Positions 42,375-51,596 of a stretch of DNA of 64,000 nt are shown one piece after another. Below the pieces are notes generated by a model. That model was not told the origin of the DNA and made no database searches. It worked only from the letters and a program-made list of their open reading frames with translations. The stretch is taken from assembly GCA_041660045.1 (NCBI GenBank), contig JBAZXA010000008.1:1-64000 (forward strand). Direction: 5' to 3'. The stretch comes from WM-3-3 sp041660045 (GTDB taxonomy: Bacteria > Pseudomonadota > Gammaproteobacteria > Methylococcales > Methylomonadaceae). Positions within the stretch are counted from its first letter, which is position 1. Every line of letters begins with the position of its first letter. The translations under genes were made by a program, and so were the position numbers.

Positions 42375-45300
42375 GTGCAAACAGACATCCATCAGACCAT
42401 TACAAAAATTCGCCGGGATTATAATAGCCTGGTCGCCAATGAGACTATGGAGGATTACGCGCTACGTTTTGCACCACGTAGCTTTCGGAAATGGTCTGAG
42501 TTTCAAGTCGCGAACACGGCCTTCGGCTCAACCTCGTTTTTGGTGCTGGAAGCGATTGGCGGGTTTTTATCGATCAATTATGGCTTTACCAATGCCTTTT
42601 GGGCCATAGTGATAGTCGGTTTAATCATTTTTATCACCAGCTTACCCATCGGCTATTACGCTGCCAAACACCATATCGATATCGATTTGCTAACCCGCAG
42701 CGCCGGTTTTGGTTATATCGGCTCAACCCTCACTTCATTAGTTTACGCCTCCTATACCTTTATCTTGTTCGCCTTGGAAGCGTCAATCATGTCGCTGGCC
42801 ATTGAGTTATATTTTCACATTCCACTGCCTATTGCTTACATAATCAGCGCTGTCATCGTCATCCCCTTAGTCACTTTTGGCATTACCACCATTAGCCGCT
42901 TGCAACTTTGGACACAGCCACTATGGCTATTACTGCTGATTACGCCTTATGTTGCCGTGATTATGAATGAACCCGAAGCCCTTTTAACGGCAAAGGCTTA
43001 TTTTGGTATAGCTAGCAGCGGCCAAAATTTTAATTGGTTATTTTTTGGCATGGCTGCCACCGTTGCTTTTTCCATGACTGCGCAAATAGGCGAGCAGGTT
43101 GATTTTTTACGATTTATACCAGATAAGACCAAAGCAAATCGTGTGCGCTGGTGGACCGCTATGCTGTTGGCAGGCCCTGGCTGGATTTTTTTTGGCATGT
43201 CTAGGCAGTTACTGGGGGCTTTTCTTGCGCACTTAGCAATACGGCATGGCATCACGCCGGATCATGCCCACGAACCCACCCAAATGTATCTGGTCGCCTA
43301 CCAGTTATTATTTGATAACCAAGACATGGCTTTAGCCGTAACGACATTATTTGTCATACTCAGCCAAATTAAAATTAACGTCACCAATGCCTATGCCGGC
43401 TCGCTAGCCTGGTCAAATTTCTTTTCCCGCATAACCCACAGCCACCCTGGCCGGGTAATCTGGTTGCTGTTTAATGTCATCATAGCCTTGTTAATGATGG
43501 AATTCGGCGTCTTTGGTGCTTTGGAAAAAGTATTAGGGTTATTCTCGCATGTATCTATTGCGTGGATCAGTACCATCGCCGCAGAATTAATGATCAATAA
43601 GCCACTGGGATTAAGCCCAAACATCATTGAATTCAAACGTGCTTATTTAGCCGACTTAAACCCAGTTGGTATTATTTCAGCATTTTTTGCTTCAACGCTT
43701 TCAATATTGGCTTATATCGGCCTATTAGGTGAGTTTGCCCAAGCTTTTTCGGGATTTATTGCTTTAATACTTTCATTTGTACTGGTGCCTACCATCGGCT
43801 ATTTCAATGCTGGCAAACATTATTTAGCCCGTGACCGCACCGCAAATAGGCCCGATATTAAATCCCGTAGTAAATGTTCGATTTGTGAGAATGAATTCGA
43901 ACCCGAAGATGTCGCTTATTGCCCGGCTTATACTGGTAATATTTGCTCACTGTGTTGCACTCTAGACGCACGTTGCCTAGATGCTTGTAAACCGGGTTCC
44001 AGTTTTGAGGATTATTTAGAAAAATTTGCTAAACGCTGGTTGCCTGGTTTTTTATCCCTAACAGTTAGATTGCGGCTGTTGCGTTTTACCTTAATGTTTT
44101 TTTCACTATCCCTTTTAACAGGGATATTTGTCAGCATTATTTATTACCAGGACTTGCTTAGCGTATTACCTGTTTCTGACGCTTTTCAATTGTTATTACA
44201 TAATTTTATTAAAATTTATGCCTCGCTCCTGGTTTTTATTGGTTTGTGTACGTGGTGGTTAATCCTTAACGCCGAAAGCCGACGGGTTGCCCATGAAGAG
44301 GCCGCCAAACAAACCCAACTTTTATTGATGGAAATTGATGAGCATAAAAAAACTGACTTTAAACTACAACAAGCCTTAACAATGGCTGATATGGCCAATA
44401 GTGCCAAAAGCCGATTTCTAAGCAATATGAGCCATGAAATCCGTTCACCACTCAATAGCATTATTGGCTACGCCCATATTTTACACAAAGACCCAGCTAT
44501 CCCCTCTAACCGCCAGCAAGCGGTTGAAACCTTAAAACGTAGCGGTGAGCACTTATCAAGTTTGATAGAAGATATTTTGGATATTGCCCGAATCGAGGCG
44601 CGTAAGTTTGAATTTAAAAATGAAGCCTTTAACTTTCCACGCTTTATCGATCATTTAGTACGCACTTATAAAACCCAAGCTGAAGACAAAGGCTTAAGTT
44701 TTCAATGCAATATAAGTAGTGCGCTACCGCAGCGTATTCGCGGCGATGAAAAACGTGTCGGCCAAATTTTAATCAATCTACTTAGTAATGCCATAAAATT
44801 TACCGCCGCAGGTGAAATTACACTACGCATAGGCTATAGCAGTGGCGTGGCTAATTTTCAAGTAGTAGACACCGGAATAGGTATTGAAGAAGAGCATTTA
44901 CAAGATATCTTTCAACCCTTTACTCGACTTTATACGGCCACTGGCAATGCCATTTTAGGCAGTGGCCTAGGCTTAACTATCAGCAAAATCCTGTCTGAAA
45001 TTATGGGAGGTGAGCTTAGTGTAAAAAGTGCGCCCGGTGTCGGCTCCACATTCACTGTGCGCTTATTATTACCCAGCATAAACTCCGATAATGTCAAAGA
45101 TATTGATGATAATGTCTCAGGCTATCGTGGTTATCGTAGAAAAATTCTAGTGGTAGATGATCAAGCTGACCACCGGCAGCTAATTTTATCGTTACTAGAA
45201 CCGCTGGGATTTTATTTGGATGAAGCTTGCTCTGGTGAAGATTGCCTATTGAAAGTTGACATTACTGTACCAGATCTCATCTTGATGGATTTATCCATGA

Positions 45301-45755
45301 CCGGCATTGATGGCATGGAAACAACTATCAAATTACGCCAAAAGGAATACTTAGTCCCTATCATAGTATTAAGTGCCAATGCCTATCCCTCAGACCGCTT
45401 GGCCGCTATTAATGCAGGATGTAACGATTTTCTGGCCAAACCCATTCAAGTACCCGAACTACTTTATAAGATTAAGTTACATTTAGGCCTAACTTGGACT
45501 TATCAAAACCATATCGCCGAACCCGTAAAAGTAATGGGGGCTACCAAAATTAACTTTCCACCTGCCAATGACATGGCAGGATTAGTGCACTTTGTCCGCA
45601 TTGGTGACATGTTAGGCCTAACCAAAGCGCTTGAGCACTTTGCCGAACAACATCCAGAATACCAAGCCTTTGCCTATAAAATAAAAACCTTGGCCAATGA
45701 GTTTCGTTTAGGTGAAATCAGGGCTCTGGTCAAATATGCAATGATTGATAGTTGA
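42375..45755 (+). CDS. Hybrid histidine kinase with an NCS1-permease sensor domain
   Basis: A 1126-residue membrane kinase starting at GTG. Residues about 1-480 form an NCS1 (cytosine/purine/allantoin-type) permease with about 12 membrane segments. A cysteine-rich zinc-binding-like segment follows at about 501-540 (CSICENEFE, CSLCC, CLDAC), then two more membrane segments, a HisKA box SHEIRSPLNSIIGY (H near 687), an HATPase domain with DTGIGIEEEH and GSGLGLTISK, and a receiver domain (LVVDDQ; phospho-acceptor D near 972 in LMDLSM). Transporter-kinase fusions such as CbrA are known with other permease families. Context points to sensing urea, amides or purines. Confidence 0.9.
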   Translation: MQTDIHQTITKIRRDYNSLVANETMEDYALRFAPRSFRKWSEFQVANTAFGSTSFLVLEAIGGFLSINYGFTNAFWAIVIVGLIIFITSLPIGYYAAKHHIDIDLLTRSAGFGYIGSTLTSLVYASYTFILFALEASIMSLAIELYFHIPLPIAYIISAVIVIPLVTFGITTISRLQLWTQPLWLLLLITPYVAVIMNEPEALLTAKAYFGIASSGQNFNWLFFGMAATVAFSMTAQIGEQVDFLRFIPDKTKANRVRWWTAMLLAGPGWIFFGMSRQLLGAFLAHLAIRHGITPDHAHEPTQMYLVAYQLLFDNQDMALAVTTLFVILSQIKINVTNAYAGSLAWSNFFSRITHSHPGRVIWLLFNVIIALLMMEFGVFGALEKVLGLFSHVSIAWISTIAAELMINKPLGLSPNIIEFKRAYLADLNPVGIISAFFASTLSILAYIGLLGEFAQAFSGFIALILSFVLVPTIGYFNAGKHYLARDRTANRPDIKSRSKCSICENEFEPEDVAYCPAYTGNICSLCCTLDARCLDACKPGSSFEDYLEKFAKRWLPGFLSLTVRLRLLRFTLMFFSLSLLTGIFVSIIYYQDLLSVLPVSDAFQLLLHNFIKIYASLLVFIGLCTWWLILNAESRRVAHEEAAKQTQLLLMEIDEHKKTDFKLQQALTMADMANSAKSRFLSNMSHEIRSPLNSIIGYAHILHKDPAIPSNRQQAVETLKRSGEHLSSLIEDILDIARIEARKFEFKNEAFNFPRFIDHLVRTYKTQAEDKGLSFQCNISSALPQRIRGDEKRVGQILINLLSNAIKFTAAGEITLRIGYSSGVANFQVVDTGIGIEEEHLQDIFQPFTRLYTATGNAILGSGLGLTISKILSEIMGGELSVKSAPGVGSTFTVRLLLPSINSDNVKDIDDNVSGYRGYRRKILVVDDQADHRQLILSLLEPLGFYLDEACSGEDCLLKVDITVPDLILMDLSMTGIDGMETTIKLRQKEYLVPIIVLSANAYPSDRLAAINAGCNDFLAKPIQVPELLYKIKLHLGLTWTYQNHIAEPVKVMGATKINFPPANDMAGLVHFVRIGDMLGLTKALEHFAEQHPEYQAFAYKIKTLANEFRLGEIRALVKYAMIDS

Positions 45756-45775
45756 ATACCATAAAGGACAGCATC

Positions 45776-46699
45776 ATGACCAATCAAGCCCATTGCTATA
45801 ACGGAATTATCATGATAGTTGATGACACACCCGGTAATCTGGCTTTGCTTTCAGATACCTTATCTGAGGCGAATTATCGGGTTTTGGTTGCCACAGATGG
45901 CTTGTCAGCACTAGAGCAAATTCAATATTTGAAACCTGACATTATCTTATTAGATGTCATCATGCCCGGTATTGATGGATTTGAAACCTGCAGCCGTCTA
46001 AAAGCCGATCCTGATACTGCCCAAATACCAGTATTATTTATGACTGGGCTTAGTGAACTGGATGACTTATTGCGCGGCTTTGGTGAAGGTGCCTTGGACT
46101 ATATTGTTAAGCCTATCCGTCCGGCTGAGGTTTTGGCCAGAATTGAAGTGCATTTGTCCCAATCTCGCAATTTATTACGCATAGAAAGCGCTTTAAATCA
46201 TAGTGAGTTTTCAGCCCTGTCGGTAGATTCATCAGGCCGGGTGATTTGGCTGACACCTAGGGCTAAACAATGGTTTTTGGAACTGAACAACTTACCTACC
46301 GATGTAGGCCAATTATTGCCAGAGCCCACGTTAAACTGGGCTAAGCAATGTTTAGCGGCTTTTCATTGCAACTCTCAAGTCGTGGATGAATTTAAGACCA
46401 GTACCGGCTTTAACGCTAAAATGATGCCTAGCCACCAATCCGATGAATACTTATTGCTGTTACAAAAAGATAGTCCACAATGGAATTTGGAATCTCTTTA
46501 TACCTCGCTACGCCTTACTTTTCGGGAAGCTGAAATCCTTATGTGGATATCACGAGGAAAAACAAATAAAGAAGTAGGTATGATCTTAGGCAGCAGCCCC
46601 AGGACCGTAAATAAACATCTTGAACATATTTTTGAAAAACTGGGTGTGACAACGCGAGCAGCAGCGGTTGCCATCGCTTTACAAAATAACAAGCATTGA
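45776..46699 (+). CDS. LuxR-type response regulator
   Basis: A 307-residue regulator: receiver domain at residues about 12-130 (IMIVDDTPGNLALLSDTL, D in ILLDVIMPG, K in YIVKPIRP), a PAS-like middle with DSSGRVIWLT, and a C-terminal LuxR helix-turn-helix (LTFREAEILMWISRGKTNKEVG). AAAGGA precedes ATG 45776; an upstream TTG overlapping the kinase stop is less likely. It is the obvious output partner of the permease-kinase and a candidate for the protein that binds the shared block upstream of porin-urt1 and fmdA. Confidence 0.9.
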   Translation: MTNQAHCYNGIIMIVDDTPGNLALLSDTLSEANYRVLVATDGLSALEQIQYLKPDIILLDVIMPGIDGFETCSRLKADPDTAQIPVLFMTGLSELDDLLRGFGEGALDYIVKPIRPAEVLARIEVHLSQSRNLLRIESALNHSEFSALSVDSSGRVIWLTPRAKQWFLELNNLPTDVGQLLPEPTLNWAKQCLAAFHCNSQVVDEFKTSTGFNAKMMPSHQSDEYLLLLQKDSPQWNLESLYTSLRLTFREAEILMWISRGKTNKEVGMILGSSPRTVNKHLEHIFEKLGVTTRAAAVAIALQNNKH

Positions 46700-46797
46700 A
46701 ACGGCCTAACACATTAAAAAAAATAACCTAAACTAAACGTTATTGCTAGGCAGCAGCCTTAGTTACTTTTACTGTAAGTTATTGGTCAGAATCCATC

Positions 46798-47805
46798 ATG
46801 ATTGATTTTCCTTTTAAATTAATAACCTCGCTACTGTGTTTATATCTGAGCGCCTGTACACCCGGCATTTACGAACCTGGCGCGGCTATCGGCAATGGCC
46901 AAATTTTAGATAACCGTTTTATCACCGCGGATGGCACCCAACTACCGCTGAAACACTGGATACCTCAAAATAGCCCTGTAAAAGCCGTATTAATCGCTAT
47001 CCACGGCTTTAATGATTACAGTAATTTTTTACAAAAACCTGGGCATTTTTTCAGCCAGCAAGGAATTGCATGTTATGCCTACGACCAGCGCGGGTTTGGT
47101 GGTAGTCCCAAACGCGGTTTATGGAGCGGCACACAAGCTTATATTGATGATTTGAATTTATTTGTCCGCCTGAGCCGGCAAAAATACCAAGGCTTACCCA
47201 TTTATCTTTTGGGTGAAAGTATGGGTGGGGCTATTGTAATAGCAACCCTATCAAACGAACTAAACACCCCGGTTGATGGCGCAATCTTGGTAGCGCCTGC
47301 AGTATGGGCTAGGCAAACCATGCCTTGGTATCAACAAAGCCTATTGTGGACATTAGCCCATACCTTACCTTGGTTGACCGTAACGGGTAAAGGTATCAAA
47401 GTTATGCCTTCGGACAACATAGAAATGTTAAAAGCCTTATCCAAAGACCCCTGGGTAATAAAAAGCACCCGCATCGAAACGATCTATGGCTTAACGGATT
47501 TAATGGATGATGCCCTCAATAAAGCGACCAAAATAGAAGCTAAAACGCTGATGCTTTATGGCGAAAAGGATGACATTATTCCTAAAGATGCGACATCACA
47601 ATTCGTAACTGAATTTTTAAAAACCTATCCTGAACGTAAAACCATTGCCTTTTATGAAAAAGGTTATCACATGTTATTGCGTGATTTAGGTGCCGCGACT
47701 ACTTGGCAGGATATTGTCAGCTGGATTAACACGATGTCCGCCCCCTTACCTTCTGGCGCAGATCTACACGCTAAACAAGTCTTAGTTGAAAACGGCAATT
47801 ATTAA
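46798..47805 (+). CDS. Alpha/beta hydrolase lipoprotein (monoacylglycerol lipase-like)
   Basis: A 335-residue protein with a lipoprotein signal peptide (LYLSACTPG, lipobox cysteine near residue 20). The fold shows the oxyanion block IAIHGFNDYSNF, nucleophile elbow LGESMGGA, a late aspartate in GEKDDIIP and histidine in GYHMLL. This matches lysophospholipase/monoglyceride lipase relatives (Hydrolase_4). It is convergent with the lipocalin gene, with stop codons overlapping by 4 bases. Confidence 0.85.
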   Translation: MIDFPFKLITSLLCLYLSACTPGIYEPGAAIGNGQILDNRFITADGTQLPLKHWIPQNSPVKAVLIAIHGFNDYSNFLQKPGHFFSQQGIACYAYDQRGFGGSPKRGLWSGTQAYIDDLNLFVRLSRQKYQGLPIYLLGESMGGAIVIATLSNELNTPVDGAILVAPAVWARQTMPWYQQSLLWTLAHTLPWLTVTGKGIKVMPSDNIEMLKALSKDPWVIKSTRIETIYGLTDLMDDALNKATKIEAKTLMLYGEKDDIIPKDATSQFVTEFLKTYPERKTIAFYEKGYHMLLRDLGAATTWQDIVSWINTMSAPLPSGADLHAKQVLVENGNY

Positions 47806-48302
47806 GAAAATATCATGTTATCGGTCTTAAAGCCTAACTGCTTGGCTTGTTCCAATAAGTTTTTTAATAATTCTGGCGACAAACTTGCCGTTCTGGATAA
47901 TATCCAAAGATTTTCTTTATTAGCGCCTGCCACCATGGCATAGGAATAGTTTTGTTTATCTAAGGCAATAATATTATAAGCCGCATAAAACGGCCCAAAA
48001 AAAGATACTTTTAATTGCCCCATTCTGGCTTCACTTACCAAATACGCTTTACCTTGTATTTGCTGCCATTGACCTGTTTTAAGATTACGGCCTTGATTGA
48101 CGACATTAATTCCACCATCATCACGCTGGCTATATCGGGCTGAAATATCGACCAAACCTTTTTCATAGGGTTGTTCAAGACGTGCTACTTCATACCAAGT
48201 CCCTAAATAACGTGTGGCTTCAAAATCATTGACTACAGTTACACCATCCGGAATTGTTAGGCTAGATGAGAGCAATAAAATTAAAATTAACTTAAATGCC
48301 AT
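47802..48302 (-). CDS. Bacterial lipocalin (Blc-like)
   Basis: A 166-residue lipocalin with the signature YLGTWYEVARLEQPYEKGL and the third block LWILSRTASLS. Blc binds fatty acids or lysophospholipids. The N-terminus is a signal peptide, but unlike classical Blc there is no lipobox cysteine, so it is probably soluble in the periplasm. AAGGA precedes ATG 48302. It converges on a lipase-like lipoprotein gene, a functional pairing that is only suggestive. Confidence 0.87.
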   Translation of the reverse strand: MAFKLILILLLSSSLTIPDGVTVVNDFEATRYLGTWYEVARLEQPYEKGLVDISARYSQRDDGGINVVNQGRNLKTGQWQQIQGKAYLVSEARMGQLKVSFFGPFYAAYNIIALDKQNYSYAMVAGANKENLWILSRTASLSPELLKNLLEQAKQLGFKTDNMIFS

Positions 48303-48315
48303 CAGCAATCCTTAT

Positions 48316-48756
48316 TTACTCAAATAAGTTGCCACTGTGATTCATGGCCTTAATCTTATCGAAATCCTGTAATACCCCAAATAAAATATGAGACACCCCC
48401 GTGTACAGTAAAAACGGTATTAAGTCGGCATCAATCTCTACGTTATTTACCCGACCATAAAATTCTAATGACCCAATCATCAAAATCAAAAAAGCACCTA
48501 CTACCATGAACAACTGATTTTTTTTGCTAAAAAAACAATAACAACAAATCAATAGTTCAGCTATCCCTAAATACACCATCATTAAACGTAAACTACTTGC
48601 TAGCGGCCCATAAAGTTCTTCATCAAAGTTAAAAATTGAATGTTGATTGGAAATGGATAATATGCATCCAGTCATCAGTACGACCACGGACATACAAAAA
48701 TTTATTTCTAAAACAACACATAAGCCACGTAATACTTTAGAAATGAGCAAATTCAT
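48316..48756 (-). CDS. Small four-helix membrane protein of unknown function
   Basis: A 146-residue protein with about four hydrophobic segments and a short acidic loop (NVEIDADLIPF). GGAG lies 7 bases before the ATG. It is 13 bases upstream of the lipocalin gene, probably the same transcript. I do not recognise the family; the topology resembles DoxX-like or DUF4345-type proteins without a diagnostic motif. Confidence 0.6.
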   Translation of the reverse strand: MNLLISKVLRGLCVVLEINFCMSVVVLMTGCILSISNQHSIFNFDEELYGPLASSLRLMMVYLGIAELLICCYCFFSKKNQLFMVVGAFLILMIGSLEFYGRVNNVEIDADLIPFLLYTGVSHILFGVLQDFDKIKAMNHSGNLFE

Positions 48757-49960
48757 TGTTTTACTCCAGTTTTACAGCTAAAAACACCCCTCCCGAAACA
48801 TAAAGGAGGGGTTATAGAGGAGGATCTTAAACTTGCCTAGCAAAACACGAGGACAAGCCCTATTAAGACAGCCTTTGAACTCGAGTTGCTTTGTCTGCCT
48901 CATCAAAACAAACTATAAATTCAAAGACTGTGACATAACTTACCATGTCTAGCTTGTTTGTCAATATATACATGGACAATAACTGAACAATTATTTTGCC
49001 TAGTTTTTTTATAACCTATAGGCAGCAAGAATTGTCTAAAATCAGCAAATAACAAATTCGTACTGGTTGAACTTTCGCGGTTTTGGCACTAGAAAAACAT
49101 AAGCCATGGCTTAAACACTTTCTGTAAACAAAAACGATGTTCAATTTAAGCTTTCATTCCAAGAAAAACTATCTTACTTCCCGGAAAGCTGGTTTATGCC
49201 CAATTTAGAATTTCGCTACTGATAAATAATTGATGTACCGCATAGGATCAAGCCCACTGAAAGACCTTCCATTTATAGCAATAACAATAAGTAAGTGCAT
49301 CCAGGAAGCACTAATACAGTTAACAGGGATTTTTTCTCAACATTACTAAAGCCATTGCCGACACAAAGGCAGTGTCAAATTTGCAGCCCAGACCACGGAA
49401 AGCAAATGACATAAATCACATGCTTGAATAGCATTTTTATTATGGATCCAAGCTTATTCAATACGCTAAAGCAACCTATGTTTCTTGCTTAAAAGTAAAT
49501 AAGAAATTGAAGCTCTTAGATATTAATCCAACGATAAAATATATATAATGCTACCAAAATATTGCTGTATTTAAAAAAAATCCAAGAAAAATCACTCACA
49601 CATTCGCCATCACTAGAATTTACAAACCCTATTCTACACGTCTACACTCACTTTTTTCCTCACTAGCTGCCATTAAAAACACACTGTCAACTAAAAATAC
49701 ACTCATTTCTTAAGCTAGTTTTAATTTAAGTTTGATTTCTAAGATAATAAATATATTAGTTATTTCATCTTTAATTAATTTTTTTTTAAGTAAAAATTAA
49801 TAATATTTAACTATTATCTATTGCAATGCCACAACCAATGTGCATTGCCTTACTATAATTGATTCTGCGAATTCAAAGCCAAATCAATAGGAAAACGACA
49901 TAACTCCTGCTTTAACGTAAATTTTGGCGAACTAATTCAAAAATCAATAAGGGTGCTATT
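48757..49960. other. Long AT-rich noncoding region before the exosortase-associated cluster
   Basis: About 1.2 kb without a convincing gene. CCCCTCC/GGAGGGG (48787-48811) can form a hairpin; on the minus strand it is followed by TGTTTTT and may be an attenuator ahead of the membrane-protein gene. A dyad lies at 49823-49848. The AT content rises sharply from 49540 to 49810. Its length suggests remote control of the acyltransferase operon or a lost gene. Confidence 0.5.
49823..49848. promoter_or_regulatory. Dyad GCAATGC-N12-GCATTGC upstream of the acyltransferase genes
   Basis: Seven-base arms GCAATGC and GCATTGC, 19 bases centre to centre, 113 bases before the first acyltransferase ATG. The spacing of about two helical turns suits a dimeric regulator. 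No protein is assigned. Confidence 0.4.
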
Positions 49961-50686
49961 ATGTTTGACGAACATTTTGAAGTTTTTTTGGCTGACACAC
50001 CGGAAAGTAAAGCAATTCATTATTCAATACGTTACCAAGTCTATTGTGAAGAAATGGGTTTTGAAGACAAAAATGCCTTTCCTTCCCAGCAAGAATCTGA
50101 CGAATACGACAATGACTCTATCCATTTTATTATTCGCCATAAGCATTCAGACGCATGGATCGGTGCCATGCGCTTAATTTTTAAACGGAGCGCTCTTTTA
50201 CCACTAGAAAAAAATTGCGCATTAACTGAGCACATTGAACTTTCTAACTTTTACCATTCGGTAGAACTCTCCCGATTATGCTTAGTAAAAGAAATTAGAC
50301 GACGAATTACTGATAAAATCCCACCCGTTGGCATATCCGATATTGAACAAGATACCACCATCAATAAAGTCAATATTAAGTCATTCCGTAAGCAACGCAA
50401 AAATCCTAGTATTATTTGGGGACTGCTACGCGCCGCAACAGAATATGGCCATGAAAATGACATCAAACATTGCTTTTTTCTCACTACCAATGCTTTGGCA
50501 AGAATTATCCGTAAAGGCGGCTTGGGCATGCTAAATATCGGTGCCCCTTGCAATCATAATGGCGAGCGTTTTCCCTTTAAAATGAATGTTGCGGAAACTT
50601 ATAGCAGCCCAATTTGGCAAGATTATAAAAACAGCTATCGCTTGTATTCTGAATTAACCAGCTTTGAAAATCAGAAAGCGGCCTAG
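49961..50686 (+). CDS. PEP-CTERM/exosortase-associated acyltransferase (LuxI-like), first copy
   Basis: A 241-residue GNAT-like protein of the family found with exosortase systems, related to acyl-homoserine-lactone synthases. Family features are the N-terminal IRYQVYCEEMGFE, the core WIGAMRLI, VELSRLCLVKEIRRR and a C-terminal HNGERFPFKMNV. The variable loop at residues about 115-145 is typical. Acyl donor and acceptor are unknown for this family. It is followed 168 bases later by a diverged paralogue. Confidence 0.85.
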   Translation: MFDEHFEVFLADTPESKAIHYSIRYQVYCEEMGFEDKNAFPSQQESDEYDNDSIHFIIRHKHSDAWIGAMRLIFKRSALLPLEKNCALTEHIELSNFYHSVELSRLCLVKEIRRRITDKIPPVGISDIEQDTTINKVNIKSFRKQRKNPSIIWGLLRAATEYGHENDIKHCFFLTTNALARIIRKGGLGMLNIGAPCNHNGERFPFKMNVAETYSSPIWQDYKNSYRLYSELTSFENQKAA

Positions 50687-50853
50687 CATAATCAAACCTT
50701 ACCTGTCAACACTATAGTTGACAGGCCATAATGTGTGACCCCCGTCAAAAAACCCATCGCGTAAAACTATAATTGCTGCGCTAGCCCAACTTTTTTTATT
50801 AAAGGGCTATACTTTCAATAGCTTTCAAAAACGCTAGTGGCCATCTAAAAATC
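50687..50853. other. Gap between the two acyltransferase genes
   Basis: CCTGTCAAC and GTTGACAGG flank ACTATA at about 50702-50725, a 9-base perfect stem that could end the first transcript. A separate promoter for the second gene is therefore possible. Confidence 0.5.
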
Positions 50854-51591
50854 ATGTTCGAAAATAACTTAGCTCAACACTTTCAAAAATACTTTTCTGT
50901 CGTTTCTGCCGACACCGATGAGCTAAAAAAAGCTGTTTATAAATTGCGTTACGATGTTTATTGCGCTGAACTGCAATACGAAAAAGACGCCCCTATAGAC
51001 TGCGAAAAAGATAGTTTCGATGATTATGCCAAACATGTTCTCATTACACATAAAGACACCGGCATATACGCCGGTTGTGTCAGATTGGTATATCCGCCCC
51101 ATGACTACCAAAAAGCACCTTTACCTTTTGAAATTAACTGCCTACCATTATTAGGTACGGTAGATATGTCATTCATAGAACATGAGTTAAGAAGCCAAAT
51201 AGGCGAATTATCCCGCTTGTCAGTGTACAGTTTCTTTAGACGTCGTGCAGGTGAACAAGCCAATCCCTATGGATTTAATTTTGCCAAATCACCGTTGAGC
51301 GAAATCGATGATGAGGAGCGACGCTATTATCCACTGATTGCTGTGGCACTCTACATGGCATCTGCAAGTATTGCGATACAATTAGGGATAAAATATGTAC
51401 TCGTGATGATGGAGCCTCGCTTAGCCAAACATTTAGCACGCTTTGGCATATGCTTTATTCAACTTAGCAAAGCTATGGATTATCATGGTGAAAGAGCCCT
51501 GTTCTATATAGATAATCCTACCTTAATTGCCAACTTTAAACCTGAACTAGAACAGTTTTACCAGCTTATAGATTCTCAACTTAAAGATTAA
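50854..51591 (+). CDS. PEP-CTERM/exosortase-associated acyltransferase (LuxI-like), second copy
   Basis: A 245-residue paralogue of the preceding gene product with KLRYDVYCAELQYEKD, GIYAGCVRLVYPP, IGELSRLSVYSFFRRR and DYHGERALFYI. Divergence from the first copy is large, so they probably use different substrates. It lies 5 bases before the E1-like gene and is almost certainly co-transcribed with it and the nitroreductase gene. Confidence 0.85.
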   Translation: MFENNLAQHFQKYFSVVSADTDELKKAVYKLRYDVYCAELQYEKDAPIDCEKDSFDDYAKHVLITHKDTGIYAGCVRLVYPPHDYQKAPLPFEINCLPLLGTVDMSFIEHELRSQIGELSRLSVYSFFRRRAGEQANPYGFNFAKSPLSEIDDEERRYYPLIAVALYMASASIAIQLGIKYVLVMMEPRLAKHLARFGICFIQLSKAMDYHGERALFYIDNPTLIANFKPELEQFYQLIDSQLKD

Positions 51592-51596
51592 TCCCT

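Noticed and set aside
49291..49309. Hairpin AGTGC-N9-GCACT in the long noncoding region
   Set aside because: Five-base arms are expected by chance in 1.2 kb, and no gene or T-run is placed to use it.
49961..51591. LuxI-type quorum-sensing synthases
   Set aside because: Both proteins resemble acyl-homoserine-lactone synthases, but family blocks and location match the exosortase-associated acyltransferase family, and no LuxR with an autoinducer domain is nearby.
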